Notes under the pieces: generated by a model
Databases searched by the model: none
Told to the model about the DNA's origin: nothing
The model's input: only the letters and a program-made list of their open reading frames with translations
In this document: piece by piece, positions 1 through 9,999 of the stretch
How positions within the stretch are numbered: position 1 is the stretch's first letter
How the letters are laid out: every line of letters begins with the position of its first letter
Translations under genes and position numbers: made by a program
Source of the DNA: Nitratireductor aquibiodomus NL21 = JCM 21793
GTDB taxonomy: Bacteria; Pseudomonadota; Alphaproteobacteria; Rhizobiales; Rhizobiaceae
Length of the DNA: 64,000 nucleotides
NCBI RefSeq assembly: GCF_000615975.1
Contig: NZ_BAMP01000009.1
Location: 1-64,000, forward strand
Reading direction: 5' to 3'

Positions 1-148
1 CGGCCTTGCAGGGGCCGAGCGCAGCGCCCTCCAGCGCGCGCTTGTCAGCGCCGGCGGCAATGTTTCCGAGGCCGCGCGCCAGCTGGGCATTTCCCGTGCC
101 ACGATGCATCGCAAGATGGCCAGGCTCGGCATCGGCCGCACCCATTAG
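1..148 (+). CDS. C-terminal end of a sigma-54-dependent (AcoR-like) activator, Fis-type HTH, partial
   Basis: Only the last 48 codons lie in the window; the frame runs from base 2 to a TAG at 146-148. The peptide contains GNVSEAARQLGISRATMHRK, a typical Fis helix-turn-helix in which AARQLGISRATMHRK forms the two recognition helices, and it stops a few residues later as in enhancer-binding proteins. Family knowledge: activators of the AcoR type carry GAF, AAA+ and Fis domains and often sit directly upstream of an acetaldehyde or alcohol-related dehydrogenase, exactly as here. The upstream domains are outside the window, so AcoR type is inferred from the tail plus context. Confidence 0.8.
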   Translation, partial: GLAGAERSALQRALVSAGGNVSEAARQLGISRATMHRKMARLGIGRTH

Positions 149-168
149 CGCTCTCCGGAACGTTTCGA

Positions 169-204
169 TGCGTCACCTGTCGCAGATCTGAGACAGGTGA
201 CGCA
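169..204. promoter_or_regulatory. Perfect 13-bp inverted repeat, candidate activator binding site upstream of the aldehyde dehydrogenase
   Basis: Left arm TGCGTCACCTGTC (169-181) and right arm GACAGGTGACGCA (192-204) are exact reverse complements around a 10-base spacer that contains the small palindrome CAGATCTG. A third TGACGCA lies at 225-231. There is no T-run after the stem, which argues against a simple terminator. Its place between the Fis-type regulator and the dehydrogenase fits an upstream activating sequence. No convincing -24/-12 sigma-54 promoter was found by eye in the remaining 90 bases. Confidence 0.6.
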
Positions 205-295
205 CGCCCCCGCGCCTCCCCCTCTGACGCACCGGGAAACCCGGGCCTACCCTTCCCTTCATGCCGCATGACGCGGTTTGAATTCGGAGGATTTC

Positions 296-1813
296 ATGAA
301 CAAGGTTGAATTCGCACGCAGCGCGAAAGCGCCCTTCGCCACGCGTTATGACAATTTCATCGGCGGCGCATGGGTCGCGCCGAAATCCGGGCGCTATTTC
401 GAAAACAACTCGCCGGTCACCGGCCAGCCGCTGGGCGAAATCGCGCGCTCCGACGCAGCCGACGTGGAGCTGGCGCTCGACGCCGCCCACAAGGCCAAGG
501 ACGCATGGGGCCGCACCAGCCCGGCCGAACGCGCCCTGATGCTCCACCGCATCGCCGACCGGATGGAAGAAAACCTCGAACTTCTGGCGCGCGCGGAAAC
601 CTGGGACAACGGCAAGCCGATCCGCGAGACGACCGCCGCCGACCTGCCGCTGGCCATCGACCATTTCCGTTACTTTGCCGGCGTTCTTCGCGGGCAGGAA
701 GGCTCCATCTCGCAGATCGACGACGACACCGTCGCCTATCATTTCCACGAGCCGCTCGGCGTGGTCGGCCAGATCATCCCGTGGAACTTCCCGCTGCTCA
801 TGGCCTGCTGGAAGCTCGCGCCAGCGCTGGCCGCCGGCAATTGCGTGGTGCTTAAACCCGCCGAACAAACCCCCGCCACCATCATGCTGTGGGCGGACCT
901 GATCGGCGACATCCTGCCTGAAGGCGTTTTGAACATCGTCAACGGTTTCGGCCTTGAAGCCGGCAAGCCGCTCGCTTCCTCCAACCGGATCGCCAAGATC
1001 GCCTTCACCGGCGAGACCACCACCGGCCGGCTCATCATGCAGTATGCCAGCCAGAACCTGATCCCGGTCACGCTGGAGCTGGGCGGCAAGTCGCCCAACA
1101 TCTTCTTCAAGGATGTCACCGCCGAGGACGACGATTTCTTCGACAAGGCCATCGAGGGCTTCGTCATGTTCGCGCTCAATCAGGGCGAGGTCTGCACCTG
1201 CCCGAGCCGCGCCCTCATTCACGAGGCGATCTATGACGAATTCATGGAGCGCGCGCTCAAGCGCGTGGAACAGATCGTGCAGGGAGACCCGCTCGACCCG
1301 GCCACCATGATCGGCGCGCAGGCCTCTTCCGAGCAGCTTGAGAAAATCCTGAGCTATATCGATATCGGCAGGCAGGAAGGCGCGGAAGTGCTGACCGGCG
1401 GCGCGCAGGCGCATCTGCCGGGCGATCTGGCCGGCGGCTATTACGTCAAGCCGACAGTCTTCAAGGGCCACAACAAGATGCGCGTTTTCCAGGAAGAAAT
1501 TTTCGGCCCCGTCGTGTCGGTCACGACCTTCAAGGACGATGCCGAGGCCATGGAAATCGCCAATGACACGCTCTACGGCCTTGGCGCCGGCATCTGGAGC
1601 CGCGATGCCAACCGGCTCTACCGGTTCGGCCGGGGCATTCAGGCAGGCCGCGTGTGGACCAATTGCTACCACGCCTATCCGGCCCATGCGGCCTTCGGCG
1701 GCTACAAGCAGTCCGGCATCGGCCGCGAGACGCACAAGATGATGCTCGATCACTACCAGCAGACCAAGAACATGCTGGTGAGCTACAGCCCCAAAAAGCT
1801 GGGCTTCTTCTGA
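296..1813 (+). CDS. NAD-dependent aldehyde dehydrogenase (acetaldehyde dehydrogenase, AcoD/ExaC type)
   Basis: 505 residues, the usual size for this family. It should oxidise acetaldehyde or another short aldehyde to the acid with NAD+ in the cytosol. The Rossmann/active-site segment [14 protein letters not shown] is near residue 165, the general-base glutamate is in LELGGKSPN (about residue 261), and the catalytic cysteine is the first Cys of GEVCTCPSR (about residue 300). The ATG at 296 is preferred over an in-frame upstream start because GGAGG lies five bases in front of it. The gene sits between a Fis-type activator and a DUF779 gene, the standard neighbourhood of AcoD/ExaC enzymes in ethanol or acetoin catabolism. 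The exact aldehyde is not shown by the sequence. Confidence 0.93.
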   Translation: MNKVEFARSAKAPFATRYDNFIGGAWVAPKSGRYFENNSPVTGQPLGEIARSDAADVELALDAAHKAKDAWGRTSPAERALMLHRIADRMEENLELLARAETWDNGKPIRETTAADLPLAIDHFRYFAGVLRGQEGSISQIDDDTVAYHFHEPLGVVGQIIPWNFPLLMACWKLAPALAAGNCVVLKPAEQTPATIMLWADLIGDILPEGVLNIVNGFGLEAGKPLASSNRIAKIAFTGETTTGRLIMQYASQNLIPVTLELGGKSPNIFFKDVTAEDDDFFDKAIEGFVMFALNQGEVCTCPSRALIHEAIYDEFMERALKRVEQIVQGDPLDPATMIGAQASSEQLEKILSYIDIGRQEGAEVLTGGAQAHLPGDLAGGYYVKPTVFKGHNKMRVFQEEIFGPVVSVTTFKDDAEAMEIANDTLYGLGAGIWSRDANRLYRFGRGIQAGRVWTNCYHAYPAHAAFGGYKQSGIGRETHKMMLDHYQQTKNMLVSYSPKKLGFF

Positions 1814-1867
1814 GTTCAGGCGATACGGCGATCTGACCGACCTTCTACCGGTCAGACGTTACGAGAT

Positions 1868-1892
1868 GCTTCTTCCCGTTCCGGGAAGAAGC
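1868..1892. other. Strong hairpin in the aldehyde dehydrogenase-DUF779 gap
   Basis: Arms GCTTCTTCCCG (1868-1878) and CGGGAAGAAGC (1882-1892) are perfectly complementary with a three-base loop. No T-tract follows, so it is more likely an mRNA processing or stability element, or a protein site, than a factor-independent terminator. Confidence 0.55.
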
Positions 1893-1897
1893 TGCCC

Positions 1898-1943
1898 CGG
1901 CAGGCGGGAGGCTTTAGCCGCCAGCTTTCGGCCCCCGCCTGCC
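1898..1943. other. Second stem in the same gap
   Basis: GGCAGGCGGG (1898-1907) pairs perfectly with CCCGCCTGCC (1934-1943), enclosing 26 bases. It begins six bases after the previous hairpin and ends just before the DUF779 ribosome-binding region (GAAAGGG at 1951), so the two structures together fill most of the 150-base gap. Confidence 0.5.
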
Positions 1944-1963
1944 ATCCTCCGAAAGGGTTGCGC

Positions 1964-2314
1964 ATGTCCATAAACGACAAGGTTTCAGCAACACCCGAAG
2001 CACGTGAGCTTCTTGCCGAGATCATCGCCGATCACGGCCCCGTCCTCTTTCATCAGTCGGGCGGCTGCTGCGACGGCTCTTCGCCCATGTGCTACCCGCG
2101 CGGTGATTTCATCGTCGGCGATCAGGATGTGCTTCTGGGCCACATCGGCGAGACGCCGGTTTTCATCAGCGCATCGCAGTTCGAGGCGTGGAAGCACACC
2201 GACCTGATCATCGACGTGGTGCCGGGGCGCGGCGGCATGTTCTCGCTCGACAACGGGCGGGAAAAGCGCTTCCTCACCCGCTCACGCGTCTGCGCCGCGC
2301 CCGTCCGCGAATAG
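1964..2314 (+). CDS. DUF779 family protein
   Basis: 116 residues, small and soluble, with no membrane segment or signal peptide. The hallmark is a cysteine-rich patch in HQSGGCCDGSSPMCYP (about residues 27-42) followed by a conserved region ending near DVVPGRGGMFSLD. Genes of this family are very often found directly after AcoD/ExaC-type aldehyde dehydrogenases; their biochemical role is not established, and a metal- or redox-related accessory function is only a guess from the cysteines. The ATG at 1964 has GAAAGGG at 1951-1957 in front of it; a TTG two codons upstream is possible. The gene converges on metH with only three bases between the stop codons. Confidence 0.85.
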   Translation: MSINDKVSATPEARELLAEIIADHGPVLFHQSGGCCDGSSPMCYPRGDFIVGDQDVLLGHIGETPVFISASQFEAWKHTDLIIDVVPGRGGMFSLDNGREKRFLTRSRVCAAPVRE

Positions 2315-2317
2315 GCG

Positions 2318-5300
2318 CTATTCGGCGGCCTGCGTGTAGGAGGCCGGCAGATAGTTGAGAACCGGCCCTAGCCAGCGCTCCACCTCCGCCACATCCATGC
2401 CCTTGCGCGCCGCGTAATCTTCCACCTGGTCGCGCTCGACCTTGGCAACACCGAAATAATAGCTTTCTGGATGCGAAAGGTAGAGACCCGACACCGAGGA
2501 GCCCGGCCACATGGCCATGCTTTCGGTCAGTTCAACGCCCGCATTCTTCTCCGCATCCAGAAGCCTGAACAGCGTCACCTTCTCGGTGTGGTCGGGCTGT
2601 GCCGGATAGCCAGGAGCCGGGCGGATGCCGAGATACGGTTCCGCAATCAGCTCTTCAGGGGTGAAGTTTTCGTCGCCGGCATAGCCCCACAACTCCTTGC
2701 GGACCTTCTCATGCATGCGCTCGGCAAAGGCTTCCGCAAACCGGTCGGCCAGCGCCTTCACGAGGATCGAATTGTAGTCGTCGTTTGCCCGCTCGAAACG
2801 CTCGGCAATTGCCACTTCCTCGATGCCTGCCGTCACGACGAACCCGCCGATCCAGTCCGGCTTGCCGCTGTCCGCCGGCGCAACGAAGTCCGAAAGCGCG
2901 ACATTCGGCTTGTCGCCGCGCTTGGTGAGCTGCTGGCGCAGAGTGAAGAAGGATGCAAGTTCCTCCTTGCGCGTCTCATCGGTGAAAAGGCGCACATCGT
3001 CGCCCACCGCATTGGCCGGCCAGAACCCGACCACGGCGCGCGGCACAAACCATTTTTCGTCGATGATCTTTTTCAGCATCGACTGCGCGTCGGCAAAGAG
3101 TTGCCGCGCCGCCTCGCCCTGCTTCTCGTCTTCAAGAATTTTCGGGTAACGCCCCTTCAGTTCCCAGGTCTGGAAGAACGGCGTCCAGTCGATGTAGCGC
3201 GCCAGTTCCTCGAGATCCCAACTCTCGAACACTTTCGTGCCGGTGAAAGCGGGCTGCGGCGGCGTGTAGTCCGCCCAGTCGATCCTGTGGGGATTGGCGC
3301 GCGCCCTGACGATCGGCAGACGCTGCTTCTCACGCTCGGAGCGCTCATGCGCCTCCGTCACCTTGCGATATTCCTCGCGCACATTGGCGACGTAACCGTC
3401 ACGCGCTTCCGGCGAAAGCAGGTTCGAGACCACGCCCACCGCACGGCTCGCATCGTTCACGTGAACCGCCTGCCCGCGATCGTAGCTCGGGTGGATCTTC
3501 ACCGCCGTGTGCACACGGCTGGTCGTCGCGCCGCCAATCAGAAGCGGAATGTCGAACCCTTCGCGCTCCATCTCGGTCGCTACATGCACCATCTCGTCCA
3601 GCGAGGGGGTAATGAGACCGGAAAGCCCGATAATGTCGACCTTCTCTTCACGCGCGGTCTCGAGGATCTTCGCCGCCGGCACCATCACGCCGAGATCGAC
3701 GATCTCGTAATTGTTGCAGGCGAGAACCACGCCGACAATGTTCTTGCCGATGTCGTGCACATCGCCCTTCACCGTGGCCATCAGGATCTTGCCGGCGCTC
3801 TGACGTTCGCCGCCGCCATTGGCCTTCTTCTCCTCCTCCATATAGGGGAGCAGAACGGCCACGGCCTGCTTCATCACGCGGGCGGATTTCACCACCTGCG
3901 GCAGGAACATCTTGCCCGCGCCGAACAGGTCGCCGACCACATTCATGCCGGCCATCAGCGGCCCTTCGATCACGTGCAGCGGGCGCTCGGCCTTCAGCCG
4001 TGCTTCCTCGGTGTCCGCGTCGATGTATTCCGTTATGCCGTTGACCAGCGCATGCTCCAGCCGCTTCTCGACCGGCAGCTCACGCCAGGAGAGATCTTTC
4101 TCCTTCGCCTCGCGCCCGCCGGTGCCGCGAAAACGCTCGGCAATCTCCAGCATGCGCTCCGTTGCCGTCCCGCCGGCCTTCGGCGTGCGGTTCAGCACCA
4201 CGTCCTCGCAGGCCTCGCGCAGCTCGGCATCGATGGCGTCATAGACGGCCAACTGACCGGCATTGACGATGCCCATGTCCATGCCCGCCTGAATGGCGTG
4301 ATAGAGGAACACCGCGTGCATTGCCTCGCGCACGGCTCATTGCCGCGGAACGAGAAGGAGAGGTTCGACACGCCGCCCGAGATATGGACATGCGGCAGGG
4401 TGCGAATGATCTCGCGCGTCGCCTCGATGAAGTCGACGCCGTAATTGTCGTGCTCCTCGATACCGGTCGCGATAGCGAACACATTCGGATCGAAGATGAT
4501 GTCTTCGGGAGCGACACCGGCCTTCTCGGTCAGGAGCTTGTAGGCGCGGGTGCAGATTTCCACCTTGCGCGCCTCAGTGTCGGCCTGACCGGTTTCGTCA
4601 AAGGCCATCACGACCATTGCCGCGCCATACATGCGGCACAGATTGGCCTGATGCAGGAACGCTTCCTCGCCTTCCTTGAGCGAGATGGAGTTCACCACAG
4701 CCTTGCCCTGCACGCATTTCAGGCCGGCCTCGATCACCTCCCATTTGGAGGAGTCGATCATCACCGGCACCCGCGCGATGTCGGGTTCCGCCGCCACCAG
4801 GTTGAGGAACTCGATCATCGCCTTCTTTGAGTCGATCAGGCCCTCATCCATGTTGATGTCGATGATCTGCGCGCCGCCTTCCACCTGGTTGCGCGCGACA
4901 TCCAGAGCGGTCGCGTAATCACCCGCGGTGATGAGCTTGCGGAACTTCGCCGAGCCCGTGACATTGGTGCGCTCGCCCACATTGACGAAGGGAATATCGT
5001 CGGTCAGCGTGAAGGGCTCCAGGCCCGAAAGACGCATCTGCGGCGCACGCTCGGGAATCTTGCGCGGCGGATGCTTCGCCACCGCGTCGCGGATCGCGGC
5101 AATGTGCTCCGGCGTCGAGCCGCAGCAGCCGCCGACCACGTTGATAAGCCCCTCGCGCGCGAATTCCTGGACCTGTGCGGCCATGGTCTCCGGGCTTTCG
5201 TCATACTGGCCGAAGGCGTTCGGAAGACCGGCATTCGGATAGGCGCAGATCAGCGTGTCGGCCACGCCCGAAAGCTCCGCCAGATGCGGGCGCATGGCCG

Positions 5301-6099
5301 CAGCACCCAGCGCGCAGTTCAGACCGATCGTGACCGGCTTGGCGTGCCGCACCGAATGCCAGAAGGCCGTCGGCGTCTGGCCGGAAAGCGTGCGTCCGGA
5401 AAGGTCGGTGATCGTGCCGGAGATCATTACCGGCAGGCGGATGCCCCGCTCTGCGAAGATTTCCTCGCATGCGAAGATCGCCGCCTTGGCGTTCAGCGTG
5501 TCGAAAATCGTCTCGATGAGAACCATATCCGCGCCGCCATCGAGCAGCCCGCGCAGCTGTTCGCCATAGGCAATGCGCAGATCGTCGAAGGTCACGGCAC
5601 GGTAGCCGGGATTGTTCACGTCCGGCGAGATGGAAGCGGTGCGGTTGGTCGGCCCGAGTGCGCCTGCCACGAAGCGGCGCACGCCATCCTTTTCTTCGGC
5701 ACGCTTGGCCGCACGGCGGGCAAGCCGCGCGCCATCGCGGTTAAGCTCATAGACCATCTTCTCCATGCCGTAATCGGCCTGCGCGATGGTCGTGGAAGAG
5801 AAGGTGTTCGTCTCGAGAATGTCCGCGCCCGCCATCGCATAGCGGAAATGCTCTTCCTCGATAGCCTTGGGCTGCGTCAGGTTGAGCAGGTCGTTGTTGC
5901 CCTGCTGATGGCAGGCGCAGCCGATGAACCGGTCACCGCGAAAATGGTCCTCGTCGAAGCCGAGCCCCTGGATCTGCGTGCCCATCGCGCCGTCGAGGAT
6001 GAGAATACGCTCGCGCGCAGCCTTGTGCAGCGCGGCGAAGATTTCAGATCCATCCGGCTTTTCGCCGACGGGGCCAAACAGTTCATCGATAGACGACAT
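2318..6099 (-). CDS. metH: Cobalamin-dependent methionine synthase (one frameshift near 4334)
   Basis: Methylates homocysteine using 5-methyltetrahydrofolate through enzyme-bound cobalamin. Domains in order: homocysteine binding (about 20-340, with [10 protein letters not shown] and zinc-ligand VGGCCGST), pterin binding (about 350-620), B12 cap and Rossmann domain with the base-off ligand motif DVHDIGKN (about residue 765), then the reactivation domain with [12 protein letters not shown]. The reading frame breaks near base 4334: the text after FRGNEP should continue with VREAMHAV but is one base short (CCGTGCG instead of CCGGTGCG on the coding strand). Restoring one G gives 1260 residues, close to the 1227 of E. 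coli MetH. All catalytic motifs are present on both sides, so a sequence error is more likely than a dead gene. Confidence 0.93.
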
Positions 6100-6140
6100 A
6101 CGCGACGCTTTTCATCCTTGAATTAAGTTGGGCCTGCATC

Positions 6141-6160
6141 ACATAAAGATATCTTTATGT
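6141..6160. promoter_or_regulatory. Perfect 20-bp palindrome in the metH promoter, SahR-like operator
   Basis: ACATAAAGATATCTTTATGT is identical on both strands. On the coding (minus) strand a TTGACA -35 hexamer (plus-strand 6158-6163) overlaps one end, so a bound repressor would cover the promoter. ArsR-family SahR proteins, which sense S-adenosylhomocysteine, use AT-rich palindromes of this kind in front of metH, metF and metK in proteobacteria; assignment to SahR is from memory of that regulon, not a search. Confidence 0.6.
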
Positions 6161-6233
6161 CAATATGCACGCCCCGACCATATCATGGATCAGCGTCGCG
6201 TTCACGCAGCGTTTCGTCCGGCCCCTGAAGGCC

Positions 6234-9200
6234 TCAGCCGGCCCGCGCCACTGCCTCGAAACTCTCTTCCAGAACGCCCAGCAGATGGTCCGCATTGGCT
6301 TTGGAGAAGATCATCGAAGGGCGCATCTTCAGCACATTGTCATAGGGGCCTTCGGTGCCCATCAGCACCCCGCGCGCCCGCGCCTCATTGCAGATCGCGC
6401 GCGCCGTCGCCGTGGCCGGAACCTTGGTCTCGCGGTCCTCCACCAGCTCGATGCCAAGGAACAGCCCCATGCCACGCACATCGCCGATCAGCGGATAGCG
6501 ATGCTGAAGCTCAATGAAGCCTGCCTTGAGATAGGCGCCGATTTCCGCCGCATTCTCCCGCAGGCCGTCGCGCTCGATCGTGTCGATCACCGCAAGCCCC
6601 ACCGCACAGGAGACGGGGTTGCCGCCGAACGTGTTGAAATACTCCATGCCGTTGTGAAAGCTTTCGGCGATCTCGCGCCGCACCACCAGCGCGCCCATGG
6701 GGTGACCATTGCCGATGGGCTTGCCCACCGTGGCGATGTCGGGCACCACGCCCTGCGTCTCGAATGCCCACCAATGGCTGCCGATGCGTCCGAAGCCCAC
6801 CTGCACCTCATCTGCGATACAGAGGCCGCCTGCTGCCCGCACCATGCGGTAGACCTCGTCCAGATAGCCTTCCGGCATGAACACCTGCCCGGCAACGCTC
6901 GGGATGGACTCGGCGATGAAGAAGCCCGGGGCCTCGCCCTTCGCCGCCATCGTGTCGATCTGCTCGGCAACGCTTGCGGCAAACCGCTGCGCCATCTCTT
7001 CCTGCGGCCAGTCGGCCGGCGCACGATAGGCATCCGGCAGTTCGGCCACATGCACATGCGGCTTCGGCCCCTGCCCGCCCTTGCGGCGGAACTTGTAGGG
7101 GCTGAGATCCACCAGTTCCTGCGTCGTGCCGTGATAGGACCAGTCGAGAACGATGGCGTTCTCCCGGCCCGTATGCGCCCGCATCATGCGCAGTGCCAGG
7201 CTGTTTGCCTCCGAACCCGAGTTCACGAAGGCCGCGATGGAGAGTTCCTTCGGCATGGTCGCCGTCAACCGCTCCGCATAGGCGACGATGTTGTCGTGCA
7301 GGTAGCGCGTGTTGGTGTTGAGCGTCGCCGCCTGTGTGGCGAATGCCTCCACCACCGCCGGATGGCAGTGGCCCAGATGGCAGACATTGTTGAAGCAATC
7401 GAGATAGGCGCGGCCACGGTCGTCGATGAGCCACACGCCCTCGCCCTTCACAAACTTGATCGGTTCCTCGTAGGAAATCGACAGGTTCGGCAGCAGCAGC
7501 GACTGGCGCTTCTCCACGATCTCGGCCTTGGAAAGCCGGCCCGCATCCACCGCCACGAGCCCGGCAAAATCGCTCGCATCGGGGAAGAGCTCGCCCCACG
7601 TTTCCAGATAGCGCGTCTCGCCAACGCCCAGAATGTCGTCAGCGCTCATCGTCGTGTCGCAGGAAATCTGCAGGTGCAGATGCGGCATCCAGCCGCCATT
7701 TTCCTTCGACCCGCCCATATGGGCCAGAAACGCACCGGCCTCGATCCGGTCGCCCACCTTCAGCCGGTCCACCACCTCATGGGCAAGGTGTCCCCATAGC
7801 GACAGGAAGGCAGGGCCATCTTCCGGCGCATGCTCCAGCACCATCACCGCACCATAGCCAAGCCGCGCCGGCTCTATGCTCACCTCGCGCACGGTTGCCT
7901 CAAGCGGCACATAAAGGGCGGTGCCAGCCGGCAGGAAGAGGTCGAGCCCCAGATGCCGCGTGCGGCGGGTGCCGGCGATCAGACAGGATTCGAAAATCTC
8001 ACTTGTGTATACACCGCGCTCCTCGCCCCACGGGCCGATACCCAGTATGCGTCTTGCGTCGCCCACCGCTTCTTCCCAGAGCCCCTGCGCCTCGTCAGGT
8101 CGCTCTTCGGCGGAGGCGATGGCGATCGCATCGCTCCGGTCGCCAAGCGGCACATGGGCTGTCGGATAGCTCGCAGCCGGTCGCGAAAGCACCGGCGCGA
8201 AACGGCGGCGGTTTTTCGCAAGCCAGCCTTTCACCGCGCGCGCTCCCGGCATGGCCTCAAAGCCGCAAGCGTTTCGCAGGATGGCCGTCGCAAAGCGCGG
8301 GTCCATGGCACCAAGCCGACGCAGAAGATCCCAGGCAGGCTTCTCGCTGACAGCAAGATAGGGATTGTCGGCCACCTCCGATTGACGACTGGCCGAGATC
8401 GTCACCGAGGTGACAAGTCGCATGGCGACGAGATCGAACAACAGGTCGATTTCTTCTTCCAGCAGCGGATATTGCGCATGGAACCCCGCCGCCAGCGCAC
8501 CGATGGCCCCCAGCGGGTCGTCGCAGTCGAGCGCGCCGTAAGCGCCGGCAATAGCCACTTCGCAGATCAGCGCGCTGTAAAGCGCATCGCCGAAATCGAT
8601 CAGGCCGCAGATCTTCGTGTGATCCGCCGGATCGACCAGCACGTTCCAGTCATTGGCGTCATTGTGGATCACCCCGCCGCGCAGGCGCGAAAGCCGTGGC
8701 AGCACATTCGTCTCGAAGCGCGTGATGAAACGCTCAGCAAGCGCGCGATCGTCCGCATCGCGGATATGGTCAAGCCGCGCGCGGCTGTTGCCGGCAAGGC
8801 GCAGATCCCAGTCGAGCGCCCGCACCGCACCGGGGTGCATGAAGCCGGAAAGCGCGTTGTTGAACCGGCCGAGCAGTTCGCCGAGGCTTTCCATGGCCGC
8901 CTCGCTGCGGGGCACTTCGGCAAGCGGTGTGCCCTCGATCCAGCTGACAAGCCGCAGCCGGTGCGCCGCACCGTTCGCCCCTTCAACAGAACCCAGCGCC
9001 TCGCCCTTGAGCGTTGGCAGAAGCTGCGGCACCGGCAGGTCAGGCGCAGCGGACTGGATATGCTGCAGGAGCGCCGTCTGGAAATCGCTCTCCTCGACCG
9101 GCTCCGCCGCATTGACGATCTTGAAAATGAACGCGCCTTCCGGCGTCTTGACCCGGAAATTCTGGTCCCGTTCGCTCGCCAGAGCCGAAAGCGTGCCCTC

Positions 9201-9278
9201 GATGCCATAGACATCTTTGAGAAGGCCTGCCGCCTCTTCCTCAGAAAAGTGCGGAACCGTGTCAAGAATTGCGGTCAT
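6234..9278 (-). CDS. Three-domain fusion: APH-type kinase, M23 peptidase-like domain, class III PLP phospho-lyase/aminotransferase
   Basis: 1014 residues, uninterrupted. Residues about 1-350 form an aminoglycoside-phosphotransferase-like kinase with catalytic loop [10 protein letters not shown] (about 203) and GLIDFGD. Residues about 410-550 form an M23 (LytM-type) domain keeping the metal ligands: RHLGLD (H-x3-D, about 441) and HLHLQI (about 531), with WGHLA between. Residues about 570-1014 are a class III PLP enzyme with [21 protein letters not shown] and the PLP lysine in [10 protein letters not shown] (about 851). There is no signal peptide, so the M23 part should be cytosolic. Family knowledge: hydroxylysine kinase-like and ethanolamine-phosphate or phosphohydroxylysine phospho-lyase-like proteins act in sequence, so the fusion may phosphorylate an amino alcohol and eliminate phosphate and ammonia. 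The substrate is unknown. GGAGGG precedes the ATG. Confidence 0.88.
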   Translation of the reverse strand: MTAILDTVPHFSEEEAAGLLKDVYGIEGTLSALASERDQNFRVKTPEGAFIFKIVNAAEPVEESDFQTALLQHIQSAAPDLPVPQLLPTLKGEALGSVEGANGAAHRLRLVSWIEGTPLAEVPRSEAAMESLGELLGRFNNALSGFMHPGAVRALDWDLRLAGNSRARLDHIRDADDRALAERFITRFETNVLPRLSRLRGGVIHNDANDWNVLVDPADHTKICGLIDFGDALYSALICEVAIAGAYGALDCDDPLGAIGALAAGFHAQYPLLEEEIDLLFDLVAMRLVTSVTISASRQSEVADNPYLAVSEKPAWDLLRRLGAMDPRFATAILRNACGFEAMPGARAVKGWLAKNRRRFAPVLSRPAASYPTAHVPLGDRSDAIAIASAEERPDEAQGLWEEAVGDARRILGIGPWGEERGVYTSEIFESCLIAGTRRTRHLGLDLFLPAGTALYVPLEATVREVSIEPARLGYGAVMVLEHAPEDGPAFLSLWGHLAHEVVDRLKVGDRIEAGAFLAHMGGSKENGGWMPHLHLQISCDTTMSADDILGVGETRYLETWGELFPDASDFAGLVAVDAGRLSKAEIVEKRQSLLLPNLSISYEEPIKFVKGEGVWLIDDRGRAYLDCFNNVCHLGHCHPAVVEAFATQAATLNTNTRYLHDNIVAYAERLTATMPKELSIAAFVNSGSEANSLALRMMRAHTGRENAIVLDWSYHGTTQELVDLSPYKFRRKGGQGPKPHVHVAELPDAYRAPADWPQEEMAQRFAASVAEQIDTMAAKGEAPGFFIAESIPSVAGQVFMPEGYLDEVYRMVRAAGGLCIADEVQVGFGRIGSHWWAFETQGVVPDIATVGKPIGNGHPMGALVVRREIAESFHNGMEYFNTFGGNPVSCAVGLAVIDTIERDGLRENAAEIGAYLKAGFIELQHRYPLIGDVRGMGLFLGIELVEDRETKVPATATARAICNEARARGVLMGTEGPYDNVLKMRPSMIFSKANADHLLGVLEESFEAVARAG

Positions 9279-9362
9279 GCTGAACCCTCCCGCGTGCCGT
9301 TTCCGGCCGTGTCATCCATGCAGCGATCTAGACCACTTTCAGGGTCGTTGGGAACTCCTGAT

Positions 9363-9997
9363 CTAGGAGAGCTCCGCAATCAACTCTTCCGTCGTCACCT
9401 GTCGGCAATAGCCCTTGATGGTGCGCAGTGAGTTGTCGTGGCGTTCCTGGCTGTAGGTCAGGCAGGCATCGGTCACCTGTGTCACCAGATAGCCAGATCG
9501 CAGGCATCGCGAATAGCGCTCTCCACGCACTGATCGGTGATCAAACCGCAAATGATGAGCTGCTTCACACCCAGATTGCGCAGAATGTAGTCGATATGGG
9601 TCGACACAAAGACGGAGGAGGAAGACTTCGGCAGCACGATCTCGTCTTCGCCCGGCGCGATCTCGTCGATCACCTTTCCGTCCCAGGAGCCCTTGGGCAC
9701 ATTGAAGCCCGTGATCTTGTAGTCGAGGCTGCGGTCGCGCCCGTCGAGCGTCAGGCTTTCGATTGTGGTGTACATCACCTCCACGCCGGCCTTGCGGCAG
9801 GCCGCCTGCAGCTTCTGCATGCGCGGGATCACCTCACCTTCAAGCCGGTCGAAATACCAGCCATATTTCTCGTTCAGCGTCTTCTCGTCGAGATCGACAA
9901 ACTCTGCGCCCTTCTTCTTGGCGCTGAAATTCTGCACATCCACATAGAGGATTGCCGCCTGTGCCGGCTCGATGGGAACGTTGCGCGTGAGTTCCAT
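9363..9997 (-). CDS. Cysteine hydrolase, isochorismatase-like family (one frameshift near 9493)
   Basis: About 211 residues after correction. The isochorismatase fold is shown by the first strand AAILYVDVQN (catalytic Asp), the lysine region VLPKSSSSVF and the nucleophile segment IICGLITDQCVESAIRDACD. After CDL the frame is lost: CTGGCTATC is read where CTGGGCTATC would give GYLVTQVTDAC, a normal family ending that continues to the TAG at 9363. The ATG at 9997 follows the upstream stop codon by two bases and has GGAG ahead of it, so it is probably translationally coupled to the N-formylglutamate amidohydrolase-like gene. Family members hydrolyse amides such as N-carbamoyl compounds, nicotinamide or ureidoacrylate; the substrate here is not evident. 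Confidence 0.85.
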
Positions 9998-9999
9998 GT

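Noticed and set aside
205-295. Sigma-54 promoter for the aldehyde dehydrogenase
   Set aside because: No pair of GG and GC elements with the right spacing and flanks was convincing by eye, although the neighbouring regulator type makes such a promoter plausible.
2471-4444. 657-codon open frame on the plus strand opposite metH
   Set aside because: It is antisense to strongly conserved MetH domains, has arginine- and histidine-rich low-information composition and shows no family motif; an effect of high GC codon use.
2318-6099. metH as two natural polypeptides (split methionine synthase)
   Set aside because: The break falls inside the pterin-binding region rather than at a domain border, and adding one base restores a continuous conserved sequence.
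7600-8060. M23 domain as a secreted cell-wall peptidase gene of its own
   Set aside because: There is no separate start, no signal peptide and an unbroken frame with the kinase and PLP domains on both sides.
9325-9366. GATCTAG repeated at 9325 and 9360 as an inverted-repeat element
   Set aside because: The two copies are short and not part of longer matching arms; too weak to annotate.
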